Positions 1-9,029 of a stretch of 47,665 bases of DNA are shown piece after piece. The notes under the pieces were generated by a model, which saw only the letters and a program-made list of their open reading frames with translations, was not told where the DNA came from and ran no database searches. Positions within the stretch are counted from its first letter, which is position 1. Each line of letters begins with the position of its first letter. Position numbers and translations under genes: made by a program. The stretch spans positions 1 through 47,665 of the forward strand of contig CABXPN010000006.1 of NCBI GenBank assembly GCA_902514225.1. Reading direction: 5' to 3'. The stretch is from an uncultured Bacteroidota bacterium. GTDB lineage: Bacteria; Bacteroidota; Bacteroidia; Flavobacteriales; BACL11.

Positions 1-258
1 TATAAATTAAATGATATTTTCGGAGATTTTAGATCAGAACACATGTCTGATCCGTTTTACTTAATAAACGCTCAAGTGACAAAGAAATTCAAATATTTTA
101 GCGTTTATGTAGGAGGAGAAAATCTCTTAAGTTACACTCAAGACAATCCGATAATTGATGCCGGAAATCCTTTTTCATCAGCTTTTGACGCTTCTCTTAT
201 TTATGCTCCAGTGATGGGAAGAATGATTTATACAGGTTTAAGATATAAAATAAAATAA
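1..258 (+). CDS. TonB-dependent receptor, C-terminal fragment (5' end outside window)
   Basis: The reading frame is open from the first base of the window, so this is the last 85 residues of a longer outer-membrane receptor. The visible part looks like the final beta strands of a Bacteroidota TonB-dependent receptor: alternating polar and aromatic residues, a 'GGENLL' turn, 'FDASLIYAPVMGRM', and a C-terminal strand ending 'GLRYKIK'. Such receptors import metal complexes or large nutrients using TonB energy. The gene is followed after 19 bases by a secreted HMA-type metal-binding protein, so a metal (possibly copper) substrate is a reasonable inference. The substrate cannot be read from this fragment, and the plug domain is not in the window. 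Confidence 0.8.
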   Translation, partial: YKLNDIFGDFRSEHMSDPFYLINAQVTKKFKYFSVYVGGENLLSYTQDNPIIDAGNPFSSAFDASLIYAPVMGRMIYTGLRYKIK

Positions 259-277
259 TAATTTAAATAAACTAATT

Positions 278-625
278 ATGCGAAAATTAATAATCTTTCT
301 TTTAATAAATGTGATTACAGTTAATTTATATTCACAAAAACAAACCGTTCAGATTAAAACTTCTGCGGAATGTGAGGGTACTTGCTGTAAAGATCGTATT
401 GAAAAAGAAATGCAATTTACCAAAGGAGTAACAGCAGTAAATTTAGATATTGAAACTCAGGTCCTAAGTATTACTTTCAAAACAAAAAAGAATTCTGTAG
501 AAAATATTAGAACAATAATCTCAAATATAGGTTATGATGCTGATGATGTAAAAGCAAATAGAAAAGCACATGATAATTTACCGAGTTGTTGTCAACATTT
601 AGAATTTATTGATCCAGAGAATTAG
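278..625 (+). CDS. Secreted heavy-metal-associated (HMA) domain protein
   Basis: A 115-residue protein with an N-terminal signal peptide (about residues 1-20, ending 'LYSQ') followed by a single HMA-type ferredoxin-like fold: 'TSAECEGTCCKDRIEKEM...FTKGV', then 'IRTIISNIGYDADDV'. HMA proteins bind soft metals, usually Cu(I), through a CxxC loop. Here the loop is Cys32-x3-Cys36-Cys37 instead of the usual CxxC, and there is an extra Cys104-Cys105-x-His cluster near the C-terminus. It sits 19 bases behind a TonB-dependent receptor, probably in one transcript, which suggests a periplasmic metal-binding partner for that receptor. The family is clear; the exact metal is not. Confidence 0.82.
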   Translation: MRKLIIFLLINVITVNLYSQKQTVQIKTSAECEGTCCKDRIEKEMQFTKGVTAVNLDIETQVLSITFKTKKNSVENIRTIISNIGYDADDVKANRKAHDNLPSCCQHLEFIDPEN

Positions 626-643
626 GGAATTTAATTTTCTTGA

Positions 644-3628
644 TTATTTTTTTAATAATTTCTTTAAGATTTCTATTGCTGATTCAGCAATTATTGTGCC
701 TGGACCAAATATTCCACTTACCCCAGTGTTGAATAAATAATCATAATCTTGTTTTGGGATAACACCTCCAGCAATTACCAATATGTCTTCTCGACCAAAA
801 TCGCTTAAGGAAGAAATTACTTTTGGAACTAGTGTTTTGTGACCAGCAGCTAAAGATGATATTCCAATAATATGTACATCATTTTCTACTGCTTGTTTTG
901 CAGCTTCTTCGGGAGTTTGAAACAAAGGTCCTACATCAACATCAAAACCTAAATCAGCAAAAGATGTTGCTACTACTTTTGCTCCTCTATCATGTCCATC
1001 TTGTCCCATTTTGGCAATCATTATTCTTGCTCGTCTCCCTTTTGTTTTAGCAAATTCGTCTGATAAACTTAATGCCTTTTTAAAAGTTTTGTTATTTTTT
1101 ATTTCCATTTTATATACTCCTGAAATTGTTTGATTTTTTGAGGTATATCTTCCAAAAATATCTTCTAAAGCATCTGAAATCTCGCCTAGAGTAGCTCTTT
1201 TATGTGCTGCATCTACTGCAAGAGAAAGTAGATTTCCCTTTCCTGTTTTACAAGATTCTTTTAGTTTGATTAATGATGTTCTTACATCATCTTCATTTCT
1301 TTCACTTTTTATCTTATTCAATCTCTTAATTTGAGAGTTTCTTACAGCAGTATTATCTACTTCTAATATTTCTAGATTAGAATCTTCTTTTTCTAAAATA
1401 TTCGAATTCACTCCTACAATTGTATCTTTTCCACTATCAATTCTGGCTTGTTTTTGGGCTGCAGCTTGTTCTATTCTCATTTTAGGGATTCCTGTTTCAA
1501 TTGCTTTTACCATTCCCCCTAATTCTTCAATTTCTTGAAGATGTTTCCATGCTTTGTTAGCTAAGTCATGAGTTAATTTTTCTACATAATAAGAACCACC
1601 CCATGGGTCAACAGTATCGCAAATTCCGGTTTCGCTTTGTAAATAAATTTGAGTGTTTCTGGCAATCTTTGCAGAGAAATCTGTAGGAAGTGCAATTGCT
1701 TCGTCAAGTGCATTAGTATGCAGACTTTGAGTTCCTCCCATTACAGCAGCCATTGCTTCTAAACAAGTTCTACTAACATTATTATACGGATCTTGTTCTG
1801 TTAAACTCCACCCGCTAGTTTGGCAATGAGTTCTGAGAGATAAAGATTTTGGGTTTTGAGGATTAAATTCGTTTACAATTTTAGCCCATAATAACCTCCC
1901 TGCTCTTAGCTTTGCAATTTCCATAAAATGATTCATCCCTATTCCCCAGAAAAATGATAATCTGGGTGCAAATTCATCAATTTTCATTCCTGATTTTATA
2001 CCAGTTCTTATATATTCTAATCCATCAGCTAAAGTATATGCTAGCTCAATATCTGCAGTAGCTCCTGCTTCTTGCATATGATAACCAGAGATAGAAATAC
2101 TATTAAATCTTGGCATTTTTTTAGATGTATATTTAAAAATATCTGAGATTATTTTCATAGAATGATGAGGAGGGTAGATGTAAGTGTTTCTCACCATAAA
2201 TTCTTTCAGAATATCATTCTGAATTGTTCCTCTCAAATCTTTTTCTGATACCCCTTGCTCTTGTGCGGCAACAATATAAAAAGCTAAAATTGGTAAAACA
2301 GCACCATTCATTGTCATGGATACCGACATTTTATCTAATGGTATTTCATTAAATAAAATCTTCATATCTTCCACAGAATCAATTGCAACACCTGCCATTC
2401 CCACATCACCTTCTACTCTTTCATGGTCCGAATCATAACCTCTATGTGTCGCTAAGTCAAATGCAACAGAAAGTCCTTTTTGTCCGGCATCCAAATTTCT
2501 TTTGTAAAAAGCATTGGATTCTTCTGCAGTAGAAAATCCCGCATATTGCCTAATTGTCCAAGGTCGCATTAAATACATTGTTGAGTAGGGTCCCCTTAAA
2601 TTTGGCGCAATTCCGGAAACAAAATTAGTATGTTCTAATTCTGATAAATCTGTTTCTGTATATCTGTTTTTTATTTCGATTCCTTCAGCAGAGTTCCAAC
2701 TCTTTTCTTCTGAATTATCAGCTTCTGTATTTGAAACATTAAAAGCAGATAATAATTCAGAAATTAAATAATCTATATAATAAGATCCTTTTGTGGGGTC
2801 CGTAACTTTATCTAAAAAACCTTCTTTTCTTAAAATAGTTTGCTGATTTCTGGCAATTCTATCAGAAAAGTCAGAAGTTTCTTCAGAAAAGGAATGAACT
2901 AAAATTCCATTTGCACCCCCAAAAATAGACGACATACATTCTGTGGTAGTTCGTAAAAGGTTGTTGTATTCAAACTCTATTTCTTTACTGTGTTTTGCAG
3001 TTTCGCATAAAATAAAAGCATCTTTTCCTGTTTCTGATTTCCATAAAATCCTGAAAGCTTTAATCTTAGCAATTTCCATGAAAAAGTTACTGCCAATTTC
3101 AAAAATAAAATGAGGATTATCTCCTCTTCTCTTTCCTTCAGTTAAAGAGAATTCTATTTGTTCTTTTGTTGTTTTTCCTTTAGCAAAAACTGAATTTTTA
3201 TCTGTAATTGCTGTAATAGTTAAATTATTCGATTTACAATAATTATTCCACTCTTCTAAAAAAGCTTCTGTATGTTTTGTAAACCTTACAGAAATATTAT
3301 TTACAGAAATACCATCAAGTAATACTTCCAAATTACTTGTGTTTTTAAATGATAATCCGGATATATCATTTTTAAGTGCAGTAAGAGCTTTCTTGTTTGC
3401 TTCTTCTACATTTTTTGCGTCAATTTCCTGGAAAGATATCCAATCAGAAGGTAGGTTGCAATTAAAATTATGTGTAATACTTTCAGAGTTGTAAACAGGA
3501 TTTATTTTTATATCGTCAACTTCTGAAACTAGATTTTCATTAAAATCAGCACCTTTTAAATCTGAAATGATTTTATCCTTCCACTCATCTAAAGTTACAT
3601 CTTTAAAATCTTCAAATAATTTATTCAT
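644..3628 (-). CDS. Methylmalonyl-CoA mutase, fused truncated small + full large subunit
   Basis: A 994-residue protein. Residues 1 to about 305 match the methylmalonyl-CoA mutase small subunit (MutA): the typical start '[16 protein letters not shown]', then late-barrel motifs ('[15 protein letters not shown]', '[18 protein letters not shown]', '[12 protein letters not shown]', '[12 protein letters not shown]'). Residues from about 308 to 994 are an almost complete large subunit (MutB): '[20 protein letters not shown]' (substrate-binding Tyr348), 'SGYHMQEAG' (His517), and a C-terminal B12 domain with GQDGHDRG, where His879 is the cobalt ligand. MutA normally has its own gene of about 450 residues or more in relatives and has lost cofactor binding. 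The enzyme interconverts methylmalonyl-CoA and succinyl-CoA. There is no GTPase domain, so this is not IcmF. It overlaps ftsB by 8 bases, a flavobacterial gene order. Confidence 0.93.
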   Translation of the reverse strand: MNKLFEDFKDVTLDEWKDKIISDLKGADFNENLVSEVDDIKINPVYNSESITHNFNCNLPSDWISFQEIDAKNVEEANKKALTALKNDISGLSFKNTSNLEVLLDGISVNNISVRFTKHTEAFLEEWNNYCKSNNLTITAITDKNSVFAKGKTTKEQIEFSLTEGKRRGDNPHFIFEIGSNFFMEIAKIKAFRILWKSETGKDAFILCETAKHSKEIEFEYNNLLRTTTECMSSIFGGANGILVHSFSEETSDFSDRIARNQQTILRKEGFLDKVTDPTKGSYYIDYLISELLSAFNVSNTEADNSEEKSWNSAEGIEIKNRYTETDLSELEHTNFVSGIAPNLRGPYSTMYLMRPWTIRQYAGFSTAEESNAFYKRNLDAGQKGLSVAFDLATHRGYDSDHERVEGDVGMAGVAIDSVEDMKILFNEIPLDKMSVSMTMNGAVLPILAFYIVAAQEQGVSEKDLRGTIQNDILKEFMVRNTYIYPPHHSMKIISDIFKYTSKKMPRFNSISISGYHMQEAGATADIELAYTLADGLEYIRTGIKSGMKIDEFAPRLSFFWGIGMNHFMEIAKLRAGRLLWAKIVNEFNPQNPKSLSLRTHCQTSGWSLTEQDPYNNVSRTCLEAMAAVMGGTQSLHTNALDEAIALPTDFSAKIARNTQIYLQSETGICDTVDPWGGSYYVEKLTHDLANKAWKHLQEIEELGGMVKAIETGIPKMRIEQAAAQKQARIDSGKDTIVGVNSNILEKEDSNLEILEVDNTAVRNSQIKRLNKIKSERNEDDVRTSLIKLKESCKTGKGNLLSLAVDAAHKRATLGEISDALEDIFGRYTSKNQTISGVYKMEIKNNKTFKKALSLSDEFAKTKGRRARIMIAKMGQDGHDRGAKVVATSFADLGFDVDVGPLFQTPEEAAKQAVENDVHIIGISSLAAGHKTLVPKVISSLSDFGREDILVIAGGVIPKQDYDYLFNTGVSGIFGPGTIIAESAIEILKKLLKK

Positions 3629-3938
3629 TTTGTGTTTCTCTAATAATTATTATATCCTCTCCATCTTTTTTCATTAAAAAGTTTTCTCTGGCAAATCTTT
3701 CAAGTTCCTCAGGGTCAGTGTTTAATCTTTCTAACCTTGCTTTTAGTTCAATAATTTCATTACTCAGACTATCAATTTCATCTTGTAAATTTTCTAAATT
3801 GTTTATTTTTTTATTTAAATTTACTAGATTGTTTTCGTCAATAAATGAAATCCAGATCAGAAATAGAAAACCTAAAATAAAATATCTATTCCTAAGAAAT
3901 TCAGGAATCCGATAATAGATATCTTTTAGTTTTTGCAT
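3621..3938 (-). CDS. Septum formation initiator, FtsB/DivIC family
   Basis: A 105-residue bitopic membrane protein: a short basic N-terminus, one transmembrane helix (about residues 18-34), a leucine-zipper-like coiled coil (about 38-75), and the conserved tail '[22 protein letters not shown]'. FtsB/DivIC proteins form a complex with FtsL and FtsQ at the division site and link Z-ring assembly to septal wall synthesis. The final TGA region overlaps the start of the methylmalonyl-CoA mutase gene by 8 bases, so the two are translationally linked, an arrangement common in Flavobacteriia. The ATG at 3938 is supported by a promoter box ending 5 bases upstream of it. Confidence 0.9.
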   Translation of the reverse strand: MQKLKDIYYRIPEFLRNRYFILGFLFLIWISFIDENNLVNLNKKINNLENLQDEIDSLSNEIIELKARLERLNTDPEELERFARENFLMKKDGEDIIIIRETQNE

Positions 3939-3942
3939 ACTG

Positions 3943-3950
3943 CAAATATA
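3943..3950 (-). promoter_or_regulatory. Bacteroidota -7 promoter box for ftsB-mutAB
   Basis: The minus strand reads TATATTTG followed by CAGT and then ATG. This matches the Bacteroidota sigma-A -7 element TAnnTTTG. With initiation about 5-7 bases after the box the mRNA would be leaderless or nearly so. Confidence 0.6.
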
Positions 3951-4041
3951 AGGTTTTAGTAGTTCATTGTATTGTTAAAAATTTCATTTTCAAATTTTGT
4001 TAATATTCTTATATTCTAAAAAATGTATTTAACTTTATCGC

Positions 4042-6142
4042 ATGGAACTTTTAAGTACTCCCATAGATTTTTTAAAAGGTGTTGGGCCCGCTAAGGCCGA
4101 TCTTTTAAAAAAGGAATTACGAATCTTTACTTACAGAGATTTACTTACTTATTACCCTTTCCGATATATTGATAAAAGTAAAATATTTAAGGTGTCTGAT
4201 CTTACTCCTGACTTGCCTTTTGTTCAGATAAAAGGAAAGATAATTAAGTTTGAAGATATTGGTAAAGGGAGGTCAAAACGACTAATTGCACACTTGGAAG
4301 ATGATACAGGAGTAATAAAATTAGTTTGGTTTAAAGGCACAAGATGGATTAAAAGTAGTTTAAAACTAAATACAGAATACCTAGTTTTTGGGAAAGCATC
4401 TGCATTTAAAAATACTTATAATATTGTACATCCGGAAACAGATTTGTGGGAAGATTACAACAAAAAAGCACATGTTGGTTTGCAGGGAGTGTATCATTCT
4501 TCCGAAAAACTTTCTGCAAAAGGACTAAATAGCAGAGGAATTTTAAAACTTATAAAAAACTTAGTCCCGCTACTTAAAAACGATATAGAAGAAACACTTT
4601 CTGAAAAAATAATTAAGGAGTTAAATCTACCATCAAAAGAGGAAGCTTTAGTAGATATACATATTCCGAAAAACAATAATGATTTTATACGTGCACAAAA
4701 ACGATTAAAGTTTGAGGAGTTTTTCTTTTTACAACTTCATTTATTAAAACTGAAATTAATAAGAACAAAAAAGTTAAAAGGTTATCCGTTTCCGATTATT
4801 GGAGATAATTTTAATGAATTTTACAATAATCATTTACCTTTCGAACTGACTGGAGCACAAAAAAGAGTTCTGAAAGAAATACGAAAAGATGTACAAGGAA
4901 ATGCACAGATGAATAGACTCTTGCAAGGAGATGTAGGAAGTGGAAAAACATTGGTAGCTTTCTTAAGTATGCTTATGGCGGTGGATAATGGTTTTCAGGC
5001 TTGTATAATGGCTCCTACAGAAATACTAGCACAACAACATATGGTTACCATCTCCGATCTTACAGAAAAAATGAATATAGAAGTAGGAATACTTACAGGA
5101 TCTAGCAAAACTAAACAGAGGATAGAATTGCATGAAAAGTTAGAAAATGGAGAGATAAACATCTTGATAGGAACACATGCTTTATTAGAAGATAAAGTAA
5201 AGTTTAAAAAACTTAGGACTTGTAATAATTGATGAGCAACACAGATTTGGGGTTTCTCAAAGATCAAAACTTTGGAAGAAGAACGACTATCCTCCACATG
5301 TTTTGGTAATGACGGCAACTCCTATTCCCCGAACATTATCTATGACATTATATGGAGATTTAGAAGTTTCGGTAATTGATGAGATGCCTCCCGGAAGGAA
5401 AGATGTGAAAACTGTATGGAGAACGGATAGTAACAGACTGAAAGTTATTGGTTTTATCAGAGAACAAATAAAACTCGGCAGACAAATATATATTGTTTTT
5501 CCGCTTATACAGGAAAGTGAAAAACTAGATTATAAAAACCTAATGGACGGGTTTGGAAGTTTGGTTCGTGATTTTCCTTTACCAGAATTTCAAGTTTCTG
5601 TAGTGCACGGACAGATGAAAGCGGAGGATAAGGAATACGAAATGAAAAGATTTGTAGATGGAATTACGGATATTATGGTAGCAACTACTGTTATTGAAGT
5701 AGGAGTAAATGTACCCAATGCTTCTGTTATGATTATAGAAAGTGCAGAGCGTTTCGGACTTTCTCAGTTACATCAGCTTAGGGGTAGAGTTGGTAGGGGA
5801 GCAGAACAATCGTATTGTATACTTATGAGTGGAAATAAAGTAAGTAATGAAGGAAAAGAACGACTAAAAACCATGGTAGAAACCTCTGACGGCTTTAAAA
5901 TTTCGGAGGTAGATTTAAGATTAAGAGGTGCGGGGGATATGATGGGAACCAGACAATCGGGGGAATTACAATTTAAAATTGCGGACTTGATAAAAGATGG
6001 AAATATTTTAGAATACTCCAGAAATGTAGCAATTAAATTATTAGAAGAAGACGAAAATTTAAAGAAGAAAGAGAATAAGAATATTTTAAAAGCATATTTA
6101 CCTTATGCAAAAGAGAGAACAGGCTGGAGTAGGATTTCTTAA
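4042..6142 (+). pseudogene. recG: ATP-dependent DNA helicase RecG, interrupted by a one-base frameshift
   Basis: Two adjacent frames together encode one RecG of about 699 residues, the normal length. The first part (from ATG 4042) holds the wedge/OB domain and helicase motif I 'GDVGSGKT', and runs into a stop at 5232. The second frame continues with 'GLVIIDEQHRFGVSQRSK' (motif II DEQH), 'MTATPIPRTLSMTLYGDL' and the C-terminal helicase motifs 'VVHGQMK' and 'QLRGRVGRG', ending at 6142. Removing one A from the A6 run at 5206-5211 restores 'KFKNLGLVIIDEQHRFG', which matches the family exactly. RecG remodels stalled replication forks and branched DNA. Both halves are otherwise intact, so a sequencing or assembly error in a homopolymer is at least as likely as a real mutation. 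Confidence 0.9.
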
Positions 6143-6150
6143 AATAAAGT

Positions 6151-6251
6151 AAGGGTAAGCTACTTATATCGCACCGCTACAACCTAATACCCTTGCTACA
6201 TTCCTGTCCTGGGGGAGTTAATAGGGAGCTGGTCGTACAAGACTTACCCTT
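6151..6251 (-). ncRNA. ffs: Signal recognition particle RNA (4.5S-like)
   Basis: On the minus strand the ends pair perfectly: AAGGGTAAG (6251-6243) with CTTACCCTT (6159-6151). The middle contains the SRP domain IV signature: CCCCCAGG, then ACA-GGAA-TGT forming a three-pair stem with a GGAA tetraloop, then AGCAAGGG. The CAGG/AGCA symmetric internal loop and GGAA cap are the Ffh-binding site. The 3' side also has the usual 'GTGCG...AGTAGCTTACCC' pattern. About 101 nt, convergent with recG, with its own promoter upstream. The exact ends are inferred from the terminal helix. Confidence 0.88.
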
Positions 6252-6256
6252 GTGGG

Positions 6257-6264
6257 CAAAAGTA
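6257..6264 (-). promoter_or_regulatory. Promoter of the SRP RNA gene
   Basis: TACTTTTG on the minus strand (consensus TAnnTTTG) ends 6 bases before the predicted RNA 5' end. A TTTTG sequence lies about 18 bases further upstream, a good -33 TTG match. Spacing and position fit transcription starting at the first base of the terminal helix. Confidence 0.65.
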
Positions 6265-6311
6265 ATATTATTCTTCTCTTTACAAAACATTTTCTCACTT
6301 CTATTTTTATG

Positions 6312-6319
6312 TATATTTG
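6312..6319 (+). promoter_or_regulatory. Promoter box of the DUF4199-glycosyltransferase operon
   Basis: TATATTTG, a perfect TAnnTTTG -7 element, lies 14 bases before the ATG at 6334. No clear -33 TTG is seen at the usual distance. It faces away from the SRP RNA promoter. Confidence 0.5.
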
Positions 6320-6333
6320 CGTAAAATTTTTTT

Positions 6334-6939
6334 ATGGAAAAAAAAGAGAAGGAATTCATTTTAAATAAAGGATTAATGTTAGGATTAGTATTATTAATAT
6401 TTCCTATCATAGATCTTACTTTTGGTTTAAATATGAGTTTAACGAATTATTTAATTGTGTTCTTTTTAGCTTGGACGCTTGTTTATACTTACTTTGTTGT
6501 CAAATGGTCAAAAGAGTTTGCTTCTTATTATGAGTTGTTTTCTTTCAGAGATGCTTTCAGGATTTTATTTGTAATATCTGCAATTGGTTTTGGAGTCCTT
6601 ACAGTAGGTAAATCACTCTTATGGACTTTTTCTTACCCTGATAAATATGTAGAAATAAACGAAAAAAGAGAACTAAGTTTTTTTTCTATGCAAAAATCTG
6701 TAATTGATAATGCTTACACTCAGGGTGCTTTCTCTGAGGATGAATATGAAGATCAATTAGAATTATATTCTTCAGGAAAACAGCTATTAACTGACAAATG
6801 GGATGTAATCAGAAAAGAAGGTTTAGGTACTACTTATTTTCTTCAGATATTGATTACAGTTTTGTTTTTTATTGCAATTTATTGTGCTATATTAGCACTC
6901 TTTGTTCGTAAGAAAGAAACATTTATTAAAACAAATTAA
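6334..6939 (+). CDS. DUF4199 family membrane protein
   Basis: A 201-residue protein with about four predicted membrane helices: residues 13-30, 36-54, 72-94 and a C-terminal helix around 170-192. The pattern of two N-terminal helices, a third one, a charged loop with 'SVIDNAYTQGAFSEDEYEDQLE', and a last helix followed by a basic tail fits the Bacteroidota DUF4199 family, whose function is unknown. It lies 2 bases upstream of a membrane GT2 glycosyltransferase, the usual neighbour in Flavobacteriia, which suggests a role in envelope glycan or lipid metabolism (inference). It is the first gene of a long operon. Confidence 0.8.
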   Translation: MEKKEKEFILNKGLMLGLVLLIFPIIDLTFGLNMSLTNYLIVFFLAWTLVYTYFVVKWSKEFASYYELFSFRDAFRILFVISAIGFGVLTVGKSLLWTFSYPDKYVEINEKRELSFFSMQKSVIDNAYTQGAFSEDEYEDQLELYSSGKQLLTDKWDVIRKEGLGTTYFLQILITVLFFIAIYCAILALFVRKKETFIKTN

Positions 6940-6941
6940 AT

Positions 6942-7892
6942 ATGGATATCTCTGTAGTAGTACCACTTTTTAATGAGGAAGAATCCCTTCCGGAATTATG
7001 TAGTTGGATTGATAAAGTAATGAAAAAGAATAATTTCTCTTATGAGGTATTACTTATTGATGATGGTAGTAAAGACAAATCGTGGGAAGTAATTGAACAA
7101 TTAAGTTCCGAAAATATTAACTTGAAAGGAATAAAATTCAGAAGAAATTACGGAAAGTCAGCTGCATTAAATGTTGCATTTGCAAAAGCAGAAGGGGATG
7201 TTGTAATAACTATGGATGCCGATTTGCAAGATAGCCCAGATGAAATTCCTGATTTGTATAAAATGATAATGAATGATGGCTATGATTTGGTTTCCGGTTG
7301 GAAGAAGAAGAGACATGATCCAATTACAAAAACTATTCCTACAAAATTATTTAATTGGGCTGCCCGAAGGGCTTCTGGTATTTATTTACATGATTTTAAT
7401 TGTGGACTAAAATCTTACAAAAATACAGTAGTAAGATCAGTGGAGGTTCATGGAGAAATGCATCGTTATATCCCGGTAATGGCAAAGTGGGCAGGGTTCA
7501 CAAATATTACGGAGAAAGTTGTAATTCATCAATCCAGAAAATATGGAGTCACGAAATTTGGCATGGAAAGGTTTTTAAATGGTTTCTTGGATTTAATGAC
7601 AATAACATTTATCAGTAGATTTGGTAAAAAACCTATGCATTTATTTGGAGTAATTGGAACATTAATGTTCCTTATAGGTTTTGGTATTTTCGCATATGTT
7701 GGTGGGTATAAACTTTATGCAATGATTAATGAAATTAAATATGCTGAAAATATTGCAAATATGTCCTCTTTTTATATCGCTTTAACTTCTATGATTATTG
7801 GAGTTCAGCTATTTCTTGCAGGATTTATTGCTGAACTGATATCAAGAAACGCACAAGATAGGAACAACTATCAAGTAGAAAAAGAAATCTAA
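6942..7892 (+). CDS. Membrane GT2 glycosyltransferase, GtrB/DPM1-like
   Basis: A 316-residue protein with an N-terminal GT-A fold: 'DISVVVPLFNEEESLPEL', nucleotide-binding 'IDDGSKDKSWE', metal-binding 'DADLQDSPDEIPDL', and the 'HQSRKYGVTKF' motif. Two C-terminal membrane helices follow (about residues 231-256 and 275-297). This architecture is that of polyisoprenyl-phosphate sugar transferases (GtrB, ArnC, dolichol-phosphate mannose synthase types), which load a sugar from a nucleotide onto a lipid phosphate at the inner face of the inner membrane. It is tightly packed between a DUF4199 gene and a GT4 glycosyltransferase gene, all co-directional. The sugar is unknown. Confidence 0.9.
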   Translation: MDISVVVPLFNEEESLPELCSWIDKVMKKNNFSYEVLLIDDGSKDKSWEVIEQLSSENINLKGIKFRRNYGKSAALNVAFAKAEGDVVITMDADLQDSPDEIPDLYKMIMNDGYDLVSGWKKKRHDPITKTIPTKLFNWAARRASGIYLHDFNCGLKSYKNTVVRSVEVHGEMHRYIPVMAKWAGFTNITEKVVIHQSRKYGVTKFGMERFLNGFLDLMTITFISRFGKKPMHLFGVIGTLMFLIGFGIFAYVGGYKLYAMINEIKYAENIANMSSFYIALTSMIIGVQLFLAGFIAELISRNAQDRNNYQVEKEI

Positions 7893-7895
7893 ATT

Positions 7896-9029
7896 TTGAA
7901 AAGGAAAGTTATCATAATTGGTCCTGCTTTTCCATACAGAGGTGGGATTGCAAATTTTAATAATTCCTTAGCAGTAGAATATAAAAATCAGGGAGCAGAT
8001 GTTACTGTATATTCTTTTTCATTACAATATCCATCTTTCCTATTTCCAGGAAAAACACAATATGAAGAGGGTGACAGTCCTGAAGGGATAAATATTATTC
8101 CTATTATAAACTCAATAAATCCTTTTAATTGGTTTAAGGTAGCAAAAAAGATAAAGAAAGAAAATCCTGATTATGTTATTATCAGATATTGGCTTCCGTT
8201 TATGGCTCCTGCACTTGGTACTATTGCCAAATTGATTAAGAAAACAACTAAGGTTTTTGCAATAACGGATAATGTTATTCCTCACGAAAAACGAATAGGA
8301 GATAGCCTGCTTACAAAGTATTTTATAAAATCTTGTGACGCCTTTTTAACTCTTTCTTCTTCTGTACTTGATGACCTTTCTGAATTTACAGATACAAAAG
8401 AAAAGATTTTCATTCCTCATCCAATTTATGATTCCTTTGGTGAAATTGTAGATAAAAAGCAAGCAAAACAAAATTTAGGTTTAGAAGAGAATGGCAAATA
8501 TTTGCTTTTTTTTGGTTTTGTCAGAAGATATAAAGGATTAGATATTATGATAGATGTAATGGAAGATAAAAGAATACAAGATTTAGGAGTTAAATTAATT
8601 GTTGCTGGGGAGTTTTACGATAATAAACAGGAATATATTTCTCAAATTAATAGTTTAGGTATTTCAGAAAATATAATTCTGAAAAGTGATTTTATTCCGG
8701 AAGAAGATGTGAAAAATTATTTTTGTGCCTGTGATATGATAACACAAACCTACCGAACAGCAACACAAAGTGGAGTTACACAAATTGCTTATCATTTTGA
8801 AAGACCAATGTTAGTTACAAGTGTTGGTGGGCTAGCGGAAATTGTTCCACACAATAAAGTAGGATATGTTTGCGATATAAATACTAAAGATATTGCAGAT
8901 TGTGTTGTAGATTTTTATGATAACAACAAAGAGAAACAATTTTCGGAAAATACAAAAACAGAAAAGAAAAGATTTACATGGAAAGAACTTGTAAACGGAA
9001 TAGAAAATTTAATTAAAAAACAATTATGA
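7896..9029 (+). CDS. Glycosyltransferase family 4 (GT-B fold)
   Basis: A 377-residue cytoplasmic protein starting at a TTG codon three bases after the preceding stop. The N-terminal 'IIGPAFPYRGGIANF' (glycine-rich acceptor loop) and C-terminal Rossmann domain starting near 'KYLLFFGFVRRYKGLDIMID', with 'TQTYRTATQSGVTQIAYHFERPMLVTSVGG' at the donor site, are typical of GT4 retaining transferases. The TTG is chosen because no ATG lies near and the first strand begins right after it. The gene overlaps the next one by 4 bases (ATGA). It probably adds a sugar to a surface glycan or lipid; donor and acceptor cannot be read. Confidence 0.85.
   Translation: MKRKVIIIGPAFPYRGGIANFNNSLAVEYKNQGADVTVYSFSLQYPSFLFPGKTQYEEGDSPEGINIIPIINSINPFNWFKVAKKIKKENPDYVIIRYWLPFMAPALGTIAKLIKKTTKVFAITDNVIPHEKRIGDSLLTKYFIKSCDAFLTLSSSVLDDLSEFTDTKEKIFIPHPIYDSFGEIVDKKQAKQNLGLEENGKYLLFFGFVRRYKGLDIMIDVMEDKRIQDLGVKLIVAGEFYDNKQEYISQINSLGISENIILKSDFIPEEDVKNYFCACDMITQTYRTATQSGVTQIAYHFERPMLVTSVGGLAEIVPHNKVGYVCDINTKDIADCVVDFYDNNKEKQFSENTKTEKKRFTWKELVNGIENLIKKQL

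Noticed and set aside
626..643. Terminator between the HMA gene and the mutase gene
   Set aside because: The 18-base convergent gap and its flanks are AT-rich but I find no convincing stem.
644..3628. IcmF-type isobutyryl-CoA mutase fusion
   Set aside because: IcmF carries a central G-protein domain and an N-terminal B12 domain. Here there is no P-loop GTPase and the B12 domain is C-terminal.
5190..5240. Programmed ribosomal frameshift in recG
   Set aside because: Restoration needs a +1 shift (one A skipped). No -1 heptamer in the right phase, no clear stimulatory stem, and recG is not known to use recoding. A homopolymer error is simpler.
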